Of a stretch of DNA of 64,000 nucleotides, positions 55,472 through 64,000 are shown in pieces. The stretch comes from Loktanella sp. S4079. Lineage in GTDB: Bacteria > Pseudomonadota > Alphaproteobacteria > Rhodobacterales > Rhodobacteraceae. Positions within the stretch are counted from its first letter, which is position 1; every line of letters begins with the position of its first letter. The notes below the pieces were generated by a model. The model searched no databases. It had not been told where the DNA came from and saw nothing but the letters and a program-made list of their open reading frames with translations. The position numbers and the translations under genes are program-made. The stretch lies in the NCBI RefSeq assembly GCF_000967725.1, contig NZ_JXYE01000002.1:992001-1056000 (forward strand), given 5' to 3'.

Positions 55472-56154
55472 CAACGAAACGGTTTGCGGTAGACGCGCTA
55501 CGCGCCGCCGGAGACGCGGCCAAGGCCTCTGAAATGCACCGCTACCACAAGGTTGACCGGCCCTATCTGGGAATATCAAATCCCGATATTGATGTGATGG
55601 TCAAAGAATGGCGTACAGACTGTGATCTGGAACAACGCTTGGCGCTGGCATCAGGATTGTGGAAAACGAATATCCACGAGGCCCGGATTGCCGCCGCAAA
55701 GCTCCTGACGCAGGCGCGCATTCGCCCTGATGATCAACAAGCGTGGGATCTGATTACGTCTTGGGTTCCTGACTTTGACGCTTGGGCGATCGCGGATCAT
55801 GTCAGCATCGCGGGCCAAAAACGTCTGGCCGCCGACCCGACACGGCTAAAAGATCTGGAAGCATGGACAACATCGGAGCACATGTGGACCAAGCGCGCAG
55901 TTCTAGTGATGACCCTACCGTGGACCAAGCAAAACAAACCAAAGCCCGCTGAGACAGAAATCCGCGAACAGGTCCTGACTTGGGCGGCCTCATATACCAG
56001 CGACCCTGCATGGTTCATCCAAAAGGCGATTGGTTGGTGGCTCAGGGAACTGTCGAAACACGATCCAGATCGGGTTCTCACATTCCTTGATGAACACGGC
56101 GATGCCATGAAACCCTTTGCAGTGAAAGAGGCTAAGCGACGCCTAACAGCGTAG
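55468..56154 (+). CDS. AlkD-like DNA alkylation repair glycosylase
   Basis: A 228-residue HEAT-repeat protein. Residues W106 and D110 in DFDAWAIADHV and R143 in MWTKRAVLV match the spacing of the W, D and R that form the AlkD active cleft. AlkD removes bulky N3- and N7-alkylpurines without base flipping. It is translationally coupled to glmS (ATGA). Its stop codon base shares the start of a terminator-like hairpin. AlkC is at 17715. Confidence 0.85.
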   Translation: MTTKRFAVDALRAAGDAAKASEMHRYHKVDRPYLGISNPDIDVMVKEWRTDCDLEQRLALASGLWKTNIHEARIAAAKLLTQARIRPDDQQAWDLITSWVPDFDAWAIADHVSIAGQKRLAADPTRLKDLEAWTTSEHMWTKRAVLVMTLPWTKQNKPKPAETEIREQVLTWAASYTSDPAWFIQKAIGWWLRELSKHDPDRVLTFLDEHGDAMKPFAVKEAKRRLTA

Positions 56155-56173
56155 GGTGGATTTCAATCCACCC
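56154..56173. terminator. Perfect hairpin between convergent genes
   Basis: A 9-bp perfect inverted repeat (GGGTGGATT, two-base loop, AATCCACCC) that begins in the last base of the alkD stop codon and ends 2 bp before the lipoprotein stop on the other strand. It lacks a U tract, so it may be a bidirectional terminator, or a REP-like element, rather than a classical intrinsic one. Confidence 0.5.
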
Positions 56174-56175
56174 AC

Positions 56176-56646
56176 CTATTGCCGAAACACTTCCACCTCA
56201 GGCAATCCAGTCAACGGAGCCTCTAGCAGCCGCATCGCAGCAAGGCTCAACTGGCTGCCCGATCCTACAGCCCCGCCAGAGGGGCGTAGTTCAAGATTGA
56301 CCGAATTTCCCTGATACACGACGCGCCCTTGGCTGATCTCATCGACGAGTGGCGTCTTTAGCCAAATTCCCGGATCTGTCGGGGCACCAAGGCTCGCAAT
56401 CGTCGTCCCGAGCGAGGTTTCTTGCACTGCAACTGAGGTAATAGCCGCTTCGCGTTCTTCTTGGGTCGTCGTATCAAACTCTGCAACAGTTGTTGCAGTC
56501 GCTGGTGGCGGCGGCGCAGGTGTTTGCACTGTGGCCTCTACAGGCGCCTCGACTGCACTATCTGACGTGGCTGCTAGCCCCAATACCCCCTGAAAAGAAG
56601 GCATTGTACAGCCTGCGACGGCCAAGAAAGGGATCAATAGTTTCAT
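56176..56646 (-). CDS. Putative lipoprotein
   Basis: A 156-residue protein with a lipoprotein signal MKLLIPFLAVAGCTMP (lipobox AVAGC, cysteine near residue 13), a Pro/Ala/Thr linker to about residue 60, then a small domain (ITSVAVQETSLGTTIASLGAP and SQGRVVYQGNSVNLEL). AGGG is 8 bases before ATG 56646, while the earlier in-frame ATG 56652 abuts it. I do not recognise the mature domain; it could bind the cell wall or outer membrane. It is convergent with alkD. Confidence 0.7.
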   Translation of the reverse strand: MKLLIPFLAVAGCTMPSFQGVLGLAATSDSAVEAPVEATVQTPAPPPPATATTVAEFDTTTQEEREAAITSVAVQETSLGTTIASLGAPTDPGIWLKTPLVDEISQGRVVYQGNSVNLELRPSGGAVGSGSQLSLAAMRLLEAPLTGLPEVEVFRQ

Positions 56647-56737
56647 ATTCATGCCCTGAACCTAGTTACCCTGTCCCATTGATACAAGCGTGTGATGCAT
56701 GCTTGCGCTGATCATCGCGCAGCCCTACCCTATGTGT

Positions 56738-57742
56738 ATGAGCCAGCCTTTGATTGATCCTTTTGCCCGCGCCATTGAATACCTACGGGTATCGGTCACC
56801 GACCGTTGTGATTTTCGCTGCGTCTATTGCATGTCCGAGAATATGACGTTCCTACCAAAGAAAGAACTTCTCACCCTTGAGGAGCTCGACCGGCTCTGCT
56901 CTGCCTTTATTCGGCTTGGGGTCAAGAAGCTGCGCATCACCGGTGGTGAGCCCCTCGTGCGCCGCGATATCATGACGTTCTTTCGCAGCATGTCGCGCCA
57001 TCTGGATAGCGGAGATTTGTCTGAACTCACCGTCACGACCAATGGCAGTCAATTGGAACGCTTTGCCGATGATCTTTTTGCGGCTGGCGTCCGTCGTGTG
57101 AACATATCACTGGATACCTTGGACGAGAAAAAATTCGCCGACGTCACCCGTTGGGGCCGCCTGCCCCAAGTCATTCGTGGCATTGACGCTGCACAAAAGG
57201 CAGGGCTGCGGGTTAAGATTAATACAGTTGCTCTCAAGGGATTTAACGAAGCCGAACTTTTTGACCTGACGGCATGGTGCGCCTCGCGTGATATGGATCT
57301 GACCTTTATTGAGGTCATGCCAATGGGCGATATCGGGAACGAAAACCGGATTGGGCAATATTGGTCGCTTAACGACCTGCGCGCACAATTGCAGGAACGG
57401 TATCAACTCACTGATCTTACAGAGAAAACCGGCGGCCCAGCGCGGTATATTCGGATCGAAGAAACAGGTCAAAAGATTGGGTTCATCACGCCCCTGTCTC
57501 ATAACTTCTGCGAAAGCTGTAACCGCGTGCGTGTCACCTGTACCGGTGAAATCTACACGTGCCTCGGTCAGGAAGGTCACTCTGACCTACGTGGCCCACT
57601 ACGCGGATCAGAGGCCGACATCGACCTCGACAATGCCATCCGTGCAGCCATTGCCCTCAAACCCAAAGGTCACGATTTCGACTACTCGAGACAACGCGTC
57701 GACGGACAAGTCAGCCGCCACATGTCTCATACAGGTGGCTAA
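56738..57742 (+). CDS. moaA: GTP 3',8-cyclase (molybdopterin synthesis)
   Basis: A 334-residue radical-SAM enzyme for the first step of molybdenum cofactor synthesis. The N-terminal SAM cluster is C24, C28 and C31 in [10 protein letters not shown]; the second cluster is in [21 protein letters not shown]. The C-terminal GG that acts as a radical-stabilising tail is present (SHTGG end). ATG 56738 is the best start ([15 protein letters not shown]). No other moa/moe gene is nearby. No molybdenum-cofactor riboswitch was seen upstream. Confidence 0.94.
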   Translation: MSQPLIDPFARAIEYLRVSVTDRCDFRCVYCMSENMTFLPKKELLTLEELDRLCSAFIRLGVKKLRITGGEPLVRRDIMTFFRSMSRHLDSGDLSELTVTTNGSQLERFADDLFAAGVRRVNISLDTLDEKKFADVTRWGRLPQVIRGIDAAQKAGLRVKINTVALKGFNEAELFDLTAWCASRDMDLTFIEVMPMGDIGNENRIGQYWSLNDLRAQLQERYQLTDLTEKTGGPARYIRIEETGQKIGFITPLSHNFCESCNRVRVTCTGEIYTCLGQEGHSDLRGPLRGSEADIDLDNAIRAAIALKPKGHDFDYSRQRVDGQVSRHMSHTGG

Positions 57743-57837
57743 GGCGCCTTGGCGCATCTATCGCTTCCATTCGCACGATTGATTTACACAATCAAACCGA
57801 TAGTATTTATTCACACCTCAATTTTACGGACGCATTT

Positions 57838-58947
57838 ATGCCAAACAATGAAAAAGAAACGCCCGACTTTGATGACGAAAACGAAGGGTTCGACGATCCC
57901 GAACTCGAACGCCTTTTCCGCGAACTAGAAAGCATCTCAAAGAACAAAGATGATGATGCTCAGGAAATGACCCAGGATGAAGCTGCAGAGGCCATCATTG
58001 GTGGTTTGCTCCGCGGGATCGAGAAGCTTAATGAAGCAGACAATGAGTTCAGTATTGAATTTGAGTTGAAAGACCCCGTCTTCGACGCCAAAATTGGTGC
58101 AGCCGTTTGGGCAGGAGATATGGCGCGTCTTGAAGAGCTCGCTGCCGAGGTTGAAGATGACGAACCAGATACCCGCAGCGAAGACGAAATTAAGTGGGAA
58201 ACATACAAAGAAGCTTTGGTTATCATGGGAATTGATCCTGATATCATGGGGTCATTCGACGATATCCTACCCGATCGATACGCTGATATCAGAGCCGGAA
58301 AATCAGGCGCAATCGACGCCTTTATTGCGACGGGCCAAGACCCGAACATCAAGACGGGTGTAGAGCAGGTACCCGCCCTTTTCGCGGCATTGGATGCACC
58401 TGAACGATCAGCCAAAGACATTCGCAAATTGATAGAGGCTGGTGCGGATGTAACCTTCAAATACCTTCAATGTGACAACGCATTTACATGTTTTGCCAAT
58501 TATAAACATTCTGACACGGTTACTACCGAAAGCGAAATAGAGCTTGCCAAACTACTGCTTGCAGAAGGCGCCGACATCCAATTCAAATCGCCAAAATTGG
58601 GTTCGGCTCTCATGGCTGCAATCTTGCGCGCGGGTCCAGCACAGGTGGCCGCATTGTTGTCTGTTGGTGCCGATGTCAAAGAGACACTGCACGTCGACTA
58701 CGAACGTGAATTTCTGTCCGAAGCCAATGTTTTGTGTATTGCCGCGCCAAAGCCTGCGGTCATTCAGATATTGCTAGACGCCGGCGCAGACCCAAACATG
58801 CGGGATAGCTATGATCTATCTCCACCCGAGTTTATCGACGAGGAAATTCAGGTATTGGAAACAGTTGCAAAAGATGACCCCTGGATCCAAGATTTCTTGG
58901 TCCAATTGCGTAAAGGTCGTGATTTGCTCATCGCGGCAGCAGGTTAG
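57838..58947 (+). CDS. Acidic ankyrin-repeat-like protein
   Basis: A 369-residue protein. The first 60 residues are strongly acidic (DFDDENEGFDDPE). From about 170 come ankyrin-like repeats: IRKLIEAGADVTFKY, AKLLLAEGADIQFKS, VAALLSVGADVKET, IQILLDAGADPNMRD. These bind protein partners. No signal peptide is seen, so it is probably cytoplasmic. It looks more AT-rich than its neighbours and is a lone gene; such genes can be effectors or immunity proteins. It overlaps the SRAP gene convergently by 4 bp. Confidence 0.78.
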   Translation: MPNNEKETPDFDDENEGFDDPELERLFRELESISKNKDDDAQEMTQDEAAEAIIGGLLRGIEKLNEADNEFSIEFELKDPVFDAKIGAAVWAGDMARLEELAAEVEDDEPDTRSEDEIKWETYKEALVIMGIDPDIMGSFDDILPDRYADIRAGKSGAIDAFIATGQDPNIKTGVEQVPALFAALDAPERSAKDIRKLIEAGADVTFKYLQCDNAFTCFANYKHSDTVTTESEIELAKLLLAEGADIQFKSPKLGSALMAAILRAGPAQVAALLSVGADVKETLHVDYEREFLSEANVLCIAAPKPAVIQILLDAGADPNMRDSYDLSPPEFIDEEIQVLETVAKDDPWIQDFLVQLRKGRDLLIAAAG

Positions 58948-59612
58948 ATAGCATCGTCAGTGACGGGTTCGATCAGTTCGGGCCCGTCGTCACGGGTTCC
59001 AAACCGTGCGACCTGATGGTGTTTGACACGTGGCGCTTGACCCAGTGTCGCGACCGCATCGCTGCCGTTCAGCCACGCTTCGCGTTCGGCCAGATCCAGC
59101 ATCACAGGCATACGCGGATGCATCGGTGCCAAATCTTGCGACGCTGCACGCGTCAAAATGGTGCAGGTCAGTAGATCGTTCCACCGCGAAGCCAGTCCAG
59201 CGAACCAAACGATATTTTCATTTCCCGCAGGCAATATCGCGTGGGGTTGCTTTGCTCCTTTTTCGCCGGTCCATTCATAATAACCGCCCGCGGGAATTAG
59301 ACAGCGCCCGCGACGCCAGACGTTCCGAAAGCTTGGCTTGTTCTGGGCATCCTCGATCCGAGCGTTAAATGTCGTTGCCTTCCAATCGCGCAGTTCGCCT
59401 TTGTGCCACGACGGCACGAGCCACCAGCGCGCAGACATTGCCCGCAAAGGATCGCCACCGATGATAAGCAGGTCTTGGGTAGGCGCGACGTTAAACCGAC
59501 GCGGACCACGTGGTGGGATGATCACAGGGTTTTCGCCAAAAGGATCAATCCGGGTCTCGGAATGCTCTTCATCTGTCCCAACAAGTTCGGGTTCTATGAC
59601 GCGACCGCACAT
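58944..59612 (-). CDS. SOS response-associated peptidase (SRAP, YedK/HMCES family)
   Basis: A 222-residue protein that crosslinks to abasic sites in single-stranded DNA through Cys2. MCGRVIEP gives the catalytic C2 (after Met removal); FNVAPTQD, TTFNARIED (catalytic Asn), GYYEWTGEKG (Glu) and MHPRMPVML (His) complete the active site. Typical length. The cytosolic product protects AP sites from cleavage during replication. It is divergent from the VOC gene. Confidence 0.92.
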   Translation of the reverse strand: MCGRVIEPELVGTDEEHSETRIDPFGENPVIIPPRGPRRFNVAPTQDLLIIGGDPLRAMSARWWLVPSWHKGELRDWKATTFNARIEDAQNKPSFRNVWRRGRCLIPAGGYYEWTGEKGAKQPHAILPAGNENIVWFAGLASRWNDLLTCTILTRAASQDLAPMHPRMPVMLDLAEREAWLNGSDAVATLGQAPRVKHHQVARFGTRDDGPELIEPVTDDAI

Positions 59613-59708
59613 GAAAGCCTCGTGAGTTTATAGACAATAGATAAGACATTGCGCCCTACCCAACAACGATATTGTATGACCCGCAGAAACAGCAGGCTGG
59701 GAACATCA

Positions 59709-60122
59709 ATGATTGCATATGTCACCGTTGGAGCCGATGATATCGCAGCCGCGCGTCAGTTCTATACCGCTTTTTTGGTGCCGCTCGGGTACGCGATGAC
59801 CGAAGGTCCCGAAGGACTAAGCTTTGCGCTGCCCACCCTCACAGGGCAAGCCGCTGTTGCGCCTGATTTCTACGTTAAACCAACCTTTGATGGCCGCCCT
59901 GCATCTGCAGGCAACGGTTCGATGGTCGCCTTCGAAGCCCCATCGCAGCAAGACGTTCGTGGACTTCATACCGCCGCACTACAGGCAGGCGGCACCGATG
60001 AGGGGCAACCCGGATTTCGTGCAGCCTATGGGCCACGCTTTTTTGTAGGATATTTGCGCGATCCGCAGGGTAACAAGATCGCACTGTTTTCAAGTAATCC
60101 CAATGAACCGAGCCGGGACTAA
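59709..60122 (+). CDS. VOC-superfamily (glyoxalase-fold) protein
   Basis: A 137-residue glyoxalase/bleomycin-resistance-like domain. It opens MIAYVTVGADDIAAARQFYTAFL and has the closing metal motif YLRDPQGNKIALF, in which the Glu of the usual DPDGN-x-E is replaced by Ala or Lys positions (K-I-A), so metal binding is uncertain. Substrate unknown. The start is taken at ATG 59709; the ribosome-binding site is weak. Confidence 0.8.
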   Translation: MIAYVTVGADDIAAARQFYTAFLVPLGYAMTEGPEGLSFALPTLTGQAAVAPDFYVKPTFDGRPASAGNGSMVAFEAPSQQDVRGLHTAALQAGGTDEGQPGFRAAYGPRFFVGYLRDPQGNKIALFSSNPNEPSRD

Positions 60123-60176
60123 AAATGGCTTTGCCCGTTCAGCGACAGGCAAAGCACAATCGTAAGCGCCGATCAG

Positions 60177-61340
60177 TTAGGCTGCTGGCATCCGTTGTTC
60201 AACGATTTCCGCCCACCAGCTACAGCCAGCCGGGATCGCTTCGTCGTCGAAATTATAATGCGGGTTGTGGACATCCGCGCTGTCGCCGTTGCCGACAAGG
60301 ATATAGGCACCTGGCCTTTCCTCGAGCATAAAGGCAAAATCTTCGCCCCCCATCACAAGCGGGGCTTCTTCGCAGTCACCTGAAACAGATTTCGCGACCT
60401 CAGCGGCGAATGCTGTTTGTTCGTCATGGTTTACCATGCACGGATAACCGCGATAGTAGGTCACATCTGCCTTAGCACTAAAGGTTTCAGCGGTTCCAGT
60501 AGCAATCGCTGTCAGGCGCTGTTCGGCCAGATCGCGCATTTCCTTGGACATTGTGCGCACTGTACCCTTCAGGTGCACGCGCTGCGCAATGACGTTAAAT
60601 GCTTTGGACGATGATTCAATCGAGGTCACAGAAACGACAACCTGATCAACCGGGTCGGCATTACGGCTGGCGATTGATTGCAGTGCGGTCACCACATGCG
60701 AGGCCACAACAATGGAGTCGACTGTCTGGTGTGGCTTTGCCGCGTGGCCGCCCAAACCCTCGATGGTGATGTCAAACTGGTCCGTTGCTGCAAAGAATGC
60801 GCCGGGTCGGATTGCGAAAGTACCCACAGGTTTGCCCGGCCAATTGTGCATTCCGTAGACCTCTTGGATGTTCCAGCGGTCCATCATGCCGTCTTCGCAC
60901 ATCTCACGGCCACCACCGCCGCCTTCTTCGGCGGGCTGAAAGATCACCACCACGGTTCCGTCGAAATTGCGTGTTTCGGCCAAATATTTGGCCGCACCCA
61001 GTAGCATGGCGGTGTGCCCGTCGTGGCCACAGGCATGCATCGCACCATCGGTTTTGGATTTATATTCAAGGCCGGTTTGCTCCATAATCGGGAGCGCATC
61101 CATGTCCGCACGCAGACCGATGACCTTGCCCGAGGTGTCTGATTTGCCCTTGATCACGCCGACAACCCCGGTGCGCCCGATCCCGGTGACGATTTCATCG
61201 CAGCCAAATTCCTTGAGCTTCTCAGCGACAACAGCCGAAGTCCGGTACGTCTCAAACAGAATTTCAGGGTTTTCATGCAGGTCTCGTCGCCATGCGGTGA
61301 TTTCGGGGTGTAGCTCTGCAAAACGATTTTTGACGGGCAT
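60177..61340 (-). CDS. M20 family amidohydrolase (N-acyl-amino-acid/hippurate hydrolase type)
   Basis: A 387-residue zinc peptidase of the M20D amidohydrolase branch. Metal and catalytic strings are ALPIMEQTGLEYKS, MHACGHDGHTAMLLGAAK, QPAEEGGGGGREM and MGGEDFAFMLEERPGAYI. The dimerisation lid domain starts near residue 180 (FDITIEGLGGHAAKPHQTVDS). ATG 61340 has GGAGA 7 bases upstream. It follows the FAD oxidoreductase by 59 bp on the same strand. It likely removes acyl groups from amino acids; cytosolic. Confidence 0.9.
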   Translation of the reverse strand: MPVKNRFAELHPEITAWRRDLHENPEILFETYRTSAVVAEKLKEFGCDEIVTGIGRTGVVGVIKGKSDTSGKVIGLRADMDALPIMEQTGLEYKSKTDGAMHACGHDGHTAMLLGAAKYLAETRNFDGTVVVIFQPAEEGGGGGREMCEDGMMDRWNIQEVYGMHNWPGKPVGTFAIRPGAFFAATDQFDITIEGLGGHAAKPHQTVDSIVVASHVVTALQSIASRNADPVDQVVVSVTSIESSSKAFNVIAQRVHLKGTVRTMSKEMRDLAEQRLTAIATGTAETFSAKADVTYYRGYPCMVNHDEQTAFAAEVAKSVSGDCEEAPLVMGGEDFAFMLEERPGAYILVGNGDSADVHNPHYNFDDEAIPAGCSWWAEIVEQRMPAA

Positions 61341-61399
61341 TTTAGTCTCTCCAGTGGTGTTAGGCGTGATCGTGGTCAGTTTCACAGGTCACAGTTTGG

Positions 61400-62746
61400 T
61401 CAAAGGTTCGGGCCAAGCACAAGCTTGGACCCATCATAAAAACGGGACAGGCGGAAACGGGAAATATCGTGTTTGATATGTTCACCAGTAACCAGTTGCG
61501 CAGCAATGCGGCCAAAGGCGGGTCCAATCCCGAAACCATGTCCGCACATGCCAGTGGCAATCGTCAGGCCGGGCATGTCAGCGGCGTGATCAACCACAGG
61601 CACAATATCAGGCATCGTATCGATCATGCCAGCCCAAGCTGTTTTGATCGGCACCTCCCCGAGTTGTGGGAAAGTCGCAGCAAAGTCGCGCGCCATTTGT
61701 GCAACCTTTTTGTGGTTTGGTGCAGGGTTCAGCACGCGCATCTTTTCAAACGGGCTGATTTCGTCGCCCGACCAATAGCGGGCAGTGCCCCATGCATCTG
61801 GAAAATCGGCAGGTGCGACAGGGCGCAACCGTGTGCCCAGCGGGTCTTGCCATAGCTGGGGGGCAAAGCTTTTGAGCGCGCGAAATGCGTCTGGACCGAC
61901 ATAGAGTTCATGAAACCCAGATGCAGCCAGCGTGTACCCGCCATCTTGCCTGCGCCGAAAGGCAACCCGGTCATCGACACCCGCCCCGTCAAAGACCGCA
62001 TCCAAAGGCGCGGTCGCAGCAACAGTGGCACGTACAGAAAGCTGCGGGATATTGATCCCGTGGCGGCGCAAAAACAGCGAAGACCACGCACCGCCAGCAA
62101 CGATCACGTTAGAGGTTTCGATATACCCAGTTTCCGTCACGACCCCGCTAATTTTCCCAGCTTTTATGTCGAGCGTCCGCGCAGCGCATCCTTCGACAAT
62201 CGTAACCCCCGCCTTTGCGGCAGCCCGCGCAAGTGCAGGCACTGCGACCCACGGCTCTGCGCGCATATCCCCGGCTGTCCACAGTGCCCCGGCCCAAGAA
62301 TGCGCTGCGGTGTCGAATTTTTCAGCCGTCTGTTTGGCCGTCAGCAAGACGGTATCCAGCGCGTTTTCTTGTGCCACAGGCAGCCAATCAGCGTAGCGCG
62401 CCATCTCGCTTTCAGAAGACGCAAAATACGTCACGCCAGATTGGCGCAGCCCGATGTCTTCGTCGATTTGCGCGGCCATCTCGCGCCACATCTGCGCAGC
62501 TTCACGCATGATCGGCACCTCCGCAGCGTCACGACCCTGCGCACGAATCCAGCCCCAATTCCGCGATGATTGCTCGGCCGCGATTCGCCCTTTTTCCAAG
62601 AGCACGACGCGCTGCCCCCGTTGCGCGAGCTCCCACGCCGACATGACACCTACAATCCCGCCGCCGATGACAACAACGTCGGCTTTGATTGGTGCAGGTC
62701 CCGGAAATGATATTGGGTTTTCGATAGATATTGGAAAGGGAATCAA
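61400..62746 (-). CDS. FAD-dependent amino-acid oxidoreductase (DAO/DadA-like)
   Basis: A 448-residue flavoprotein. The FAD motif ADVVVIGGGIVGVMSAWELA lies near residues 23-42; SSRNWGWIRAQGRD is typical of a subgroup that oxidises secondary or D-amino acids. The C-terminal TGMCGHGFGIGPAFGRI completes the FAD site. It starts at TTG 62746, overlapping the stop of the ArgE-like gene by 4 bp (TTGA), with AAAGG upstream. Substrate unknown; a role in amino-acid catabolism with its neighbours is inferred. Confidence 0.85.
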   Translation of the reverse strand: MIPFPISIENPISFPGPAPIKADVVVIGGGIVGVMSAWELAQRGQRVVLLEKGRIAAEQSSRNWGWIRAQGRDAAEVPIMREAAQMWREMAAQIDEDIGLRQSGVTYFASSESEMARYADWLPVAQENALDTVLLTAKQTAEKFDTAAHSWAGALWTAGDMRAEPWVAVPALARAAAKAGVTIVEGCAARTLDIKAGKISGVVTETGYIETSNVIVAGGAWSSLFLRRHGINIPQLSVRATVAATAPLDAVFDGAGVDDRVAFRRRQDGGYTLAASGFHELYVGPDAFRALKSFAPQLWQDPLGTRLRPVAPADFPDAWGTARYWSGDEISPFEKMRVLNPAPNHKKVAQMARDFAATFPQLGEVPIKTAWAGMIDTMPDIVPVVDHAADMPGLTIATGMCGHGFGIGPAFGRIAAQLVTGEHIKHDISRFRLSRFYDGSKLVLGPNL

Positions 62747-63903
62747 ACTGTTAGCCTTTCGACCAAAGCCTTCATGAACGCCTCGCCTTGGGCGAACTGA
62801 TCTACGCTGATGTATTCATCAGCCTGATGCGCCTGCGCGATATTCCCCGGACCACAGACCGCCGCCGAATAGCCGCGCGCCTGAAAATGACCAGCCTCCG
62901 TGCCGTAGCTGACCACCTCTTGCCCGTTAGCGCCGCTTAGCTGACGCGCTAAACTCTCGGCTTTACCGTCCTTTTCTGGGGCGAGCCCCGGAAGTTGAAA
63001 CAACTCTTCGGCCGTGATTCCCGCATCCGGGTGAATCGCCTTCATCTGTGCATCAAGCTCTGCGACCTTTTCCAGAAACCGTGCGCGCCAGAGCGTAATA
63101 CTTTCGCCCGGAACCACGCGAAAAGTCAGGTCAAAATGACAATCCTTGGCGGTGATATTATGTGCGGTTCCGCCATTAATCGTCCCGACATGCAGCGTTG
63201 TGTAGGGGGGCACGAAATCAGAATCGACCTTGGCCACAGGTTTCGCCGCGTTCTGCGCATTCACCTGATTCGCCCATTCGATCAGCTTTGCGGCCATCAT
63301 GATCGCGCTGACACCCGTATGAAGGAGCGAGGAATGCACCTCGAACCCGCGAAAATGCATGTGATAGCCGATACCACCTTTGTGGCCTGTAACGACCTTC
63401 ATCATTGATGGCTCGCCGACAATTACAGTGTCCGCACGGGGCATTCCCATCGCAATCATATGTTCGATCATTGGGGGAGCGCCCGTACACCCGATCTCTT
63501 CGTCGTAGCTCAGCGCGATTTGCAACGGGCGCTTTAGCTCTTGCTTATTTGCGTGGCACATCGCCCAAATAGCGAGCGCATCAAATCCCTTCATATCGCA
63601 GGTTCCACGCCCATAAAGACGCCCCTGACGTTCGGTCACCGCGAATGGGTCACTTGTCCAATTTTGTCCCTCGACCGGCACCACATCGGTATGCCCAGAG
63701 AGCACGACACCCCCATCAATTTGTGGTCCAACATGTGCATAGACTGCTGCTTTGGTGCCATCAGAATTTGGCACACGCTGAGTTTCGATTCCTTGTGAAT
63801 TCAGGTATTCCTCAACAAATTCAATGAGTTTCAGGTTACTTTCGGTACTAATCGTCGGAAAGGAAACCAAATGGTCCATAAGTGCCCTAGCGCTGAGCGT
63901 CAT
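62743..63903 (-). CDS. argE: Acetylornithine deacetylase (ArgE/M20A type)
   Basis: A 386-residue zinc amidohydrolase that makes ornithine from N-acetylornithine. Motifs: LSGHTDVVPVEGQNW, GRGTCDMKGFDA, YDEEIGCTGAPPMI and HLGTINGG-like dimerisation segments (HVGTINGGTAHNI). ATG 63903 has AAGG 7 bases upstream. Because Roseobacters usually use ArgJ for the arginine pathway, this may be catabolic instead (e.g. an N-acyl amino acid). Forms an operon with the FAD oxidoreductase and M20D hydrolase. No gene is assigned to 63904-64000. Confidence 0.85.
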   Translation of the reverse strand: MTLSARALMDHLVSFPTISTESNLKLIEFVEEYLNSQGIETQRVPNSDGTKAAVYAHVGPQIDGGVVLSGHTDVVPVEGQNWTSDPFAVTERQGRLYGRGTCDMKGFDALAIWAMCHANKQELKRPLQIALSYDEEIGCTGAPPMIEHMIAMGMPRADTVIVGEPSMMKVVTGHKGGIGYHMHFRGFEVHSSLLHTGVSAIMMAAKLIEWANQVNAQNAAKPVAKVDSDFVPPYTTLHVGTINGGTAHNITAKDCHFDLTFRVVPGESITLWRARFLEKVAELDAQMKAIHPDAGITAEELFQLPGLAPEKDGKAESLARQLSGANGQEVVSYGTEAGHFQARGYSAAVCGPGNIAQAHQADEYISVDQFAQGEAFMKALVERLTV

Positions 63904-64000
63904 ACGTTTTCCTTCTTGTGCTGCAATTGCCGCCACTTGCGTGAGCATCTGTTCAAAGTGTCGGCAACTGCAGTCTTGCGTGGATGTCTTGCGGGTGCAA

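Noticed and set aside
57743-57837. Toxin-antitoxin promoter-like palindromes upstream of the ankyrin gene
   Set aside because: The AT-rich stretch shows no clear inverted repeat or small paired ORF.
1-64000. tRNA, rRNA, CRISPR, IS element or integrase
   Set aside because: Looked for on both strands; no cloverleaf, regular spaced direct repeat, transposase motif or att-like duplication was recognised.
63904-64000. C-terminal end of another gene at the right edge
   Set aside because: An open frame of only about 15 codons to a TGA near 63953 cannot be judged.

Overview
The window looks like a chromosomal segment of an alphaproteobacterium of the Rhodobacteraceae, most likely the Roseobacter group. 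This is an inference from gene content and order: a soxBDAG sarcosine oxidase operon; a complex I (nuo) locus carrying the DUF5333, DUF5337 and H3TH-domain extras that I associate with this family; nuoN followed by birA, coaX and an RNase J; CcmI, RuvX and DUF1289 in a row; and a Hint-domain protein. No rRNA, tRNA, CRISPR array, insertion sequence or phage gene was recognised. Gene density is very high, with many 1-4 bp overlaps (ATGA, TAATG, TGATG).

Layout. 1-8.6 kb is a housekeeping and transport segment: an MFS exporter cut by the window edge, an Atm1-type ABC exporter, a LysM protein, a LOG-family hydrolase, an Imm11-like orphan, RarD, a threonine/serine dehydratase, a membrane protein, and an iron superoxide dismutase with its own terminator. 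8.8-14.4 kb is the sarcosine oxidase operon (minus strand, order soxB, small membrane protein, soxD, soxA, soxG). 14.6-16.6 kb is ccmI-ruvX-DUF1289. 16.6-19.6 kb holds an FbpC-like ATPase, AlkC and an atypical SDR. 19.7-25.8 kb holds a Hint protein, a Gly-rich lipoprotein, release factor 3, an RhlE-type helicase and a tail-anchored protein of uncertain family. 25.9-49.2 kb is one minus-strand block: nuoA to nuoN interleaved with at least ten non-nuo genes, then birA, coaX and rnj. 49.2-56.7 kb holds an unknown membrane protein, a DegT aminotransferase with a HAD phosphatase, then glmU-glmS-alkD and a lipoprotein. 56.7-64 kb holds moaA, an ankyrin-like protein, an SRAP peptidase, a VOC protein and a minus-strand set of two M20 hydrolases around an FAD oxidoreductase.

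The most unusual part is the nuo block. All 14 Nuo subunits are present, but they are separated by a sulfotransferase (between nuoC and nuoD), two very short membrane ORFs of 52 and 40 codons, two or three lipoproteins or secreted proteins, small membrane proteins, and a DUF4259 plus carboxymuconolactone-decarboxylase pair. The C-terminal helix-hairpin domain of NuoE also occurs in a separate membrane-anchored protein next door. Two intrinsic-terminator-like hairpins, after nuoA and after nuoE, divide the block and may set subunit ratios. Together these genes are candidate lineage-specific partners, assembly factors or membrane anchors of complex I.

Start codons were chosen by Shine-Dalgarno match, family N-terminus and overlap with the upstream stop. 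Several genes use GTG or TTG. Family calls rest on reading motifs by eye; no database search was run.
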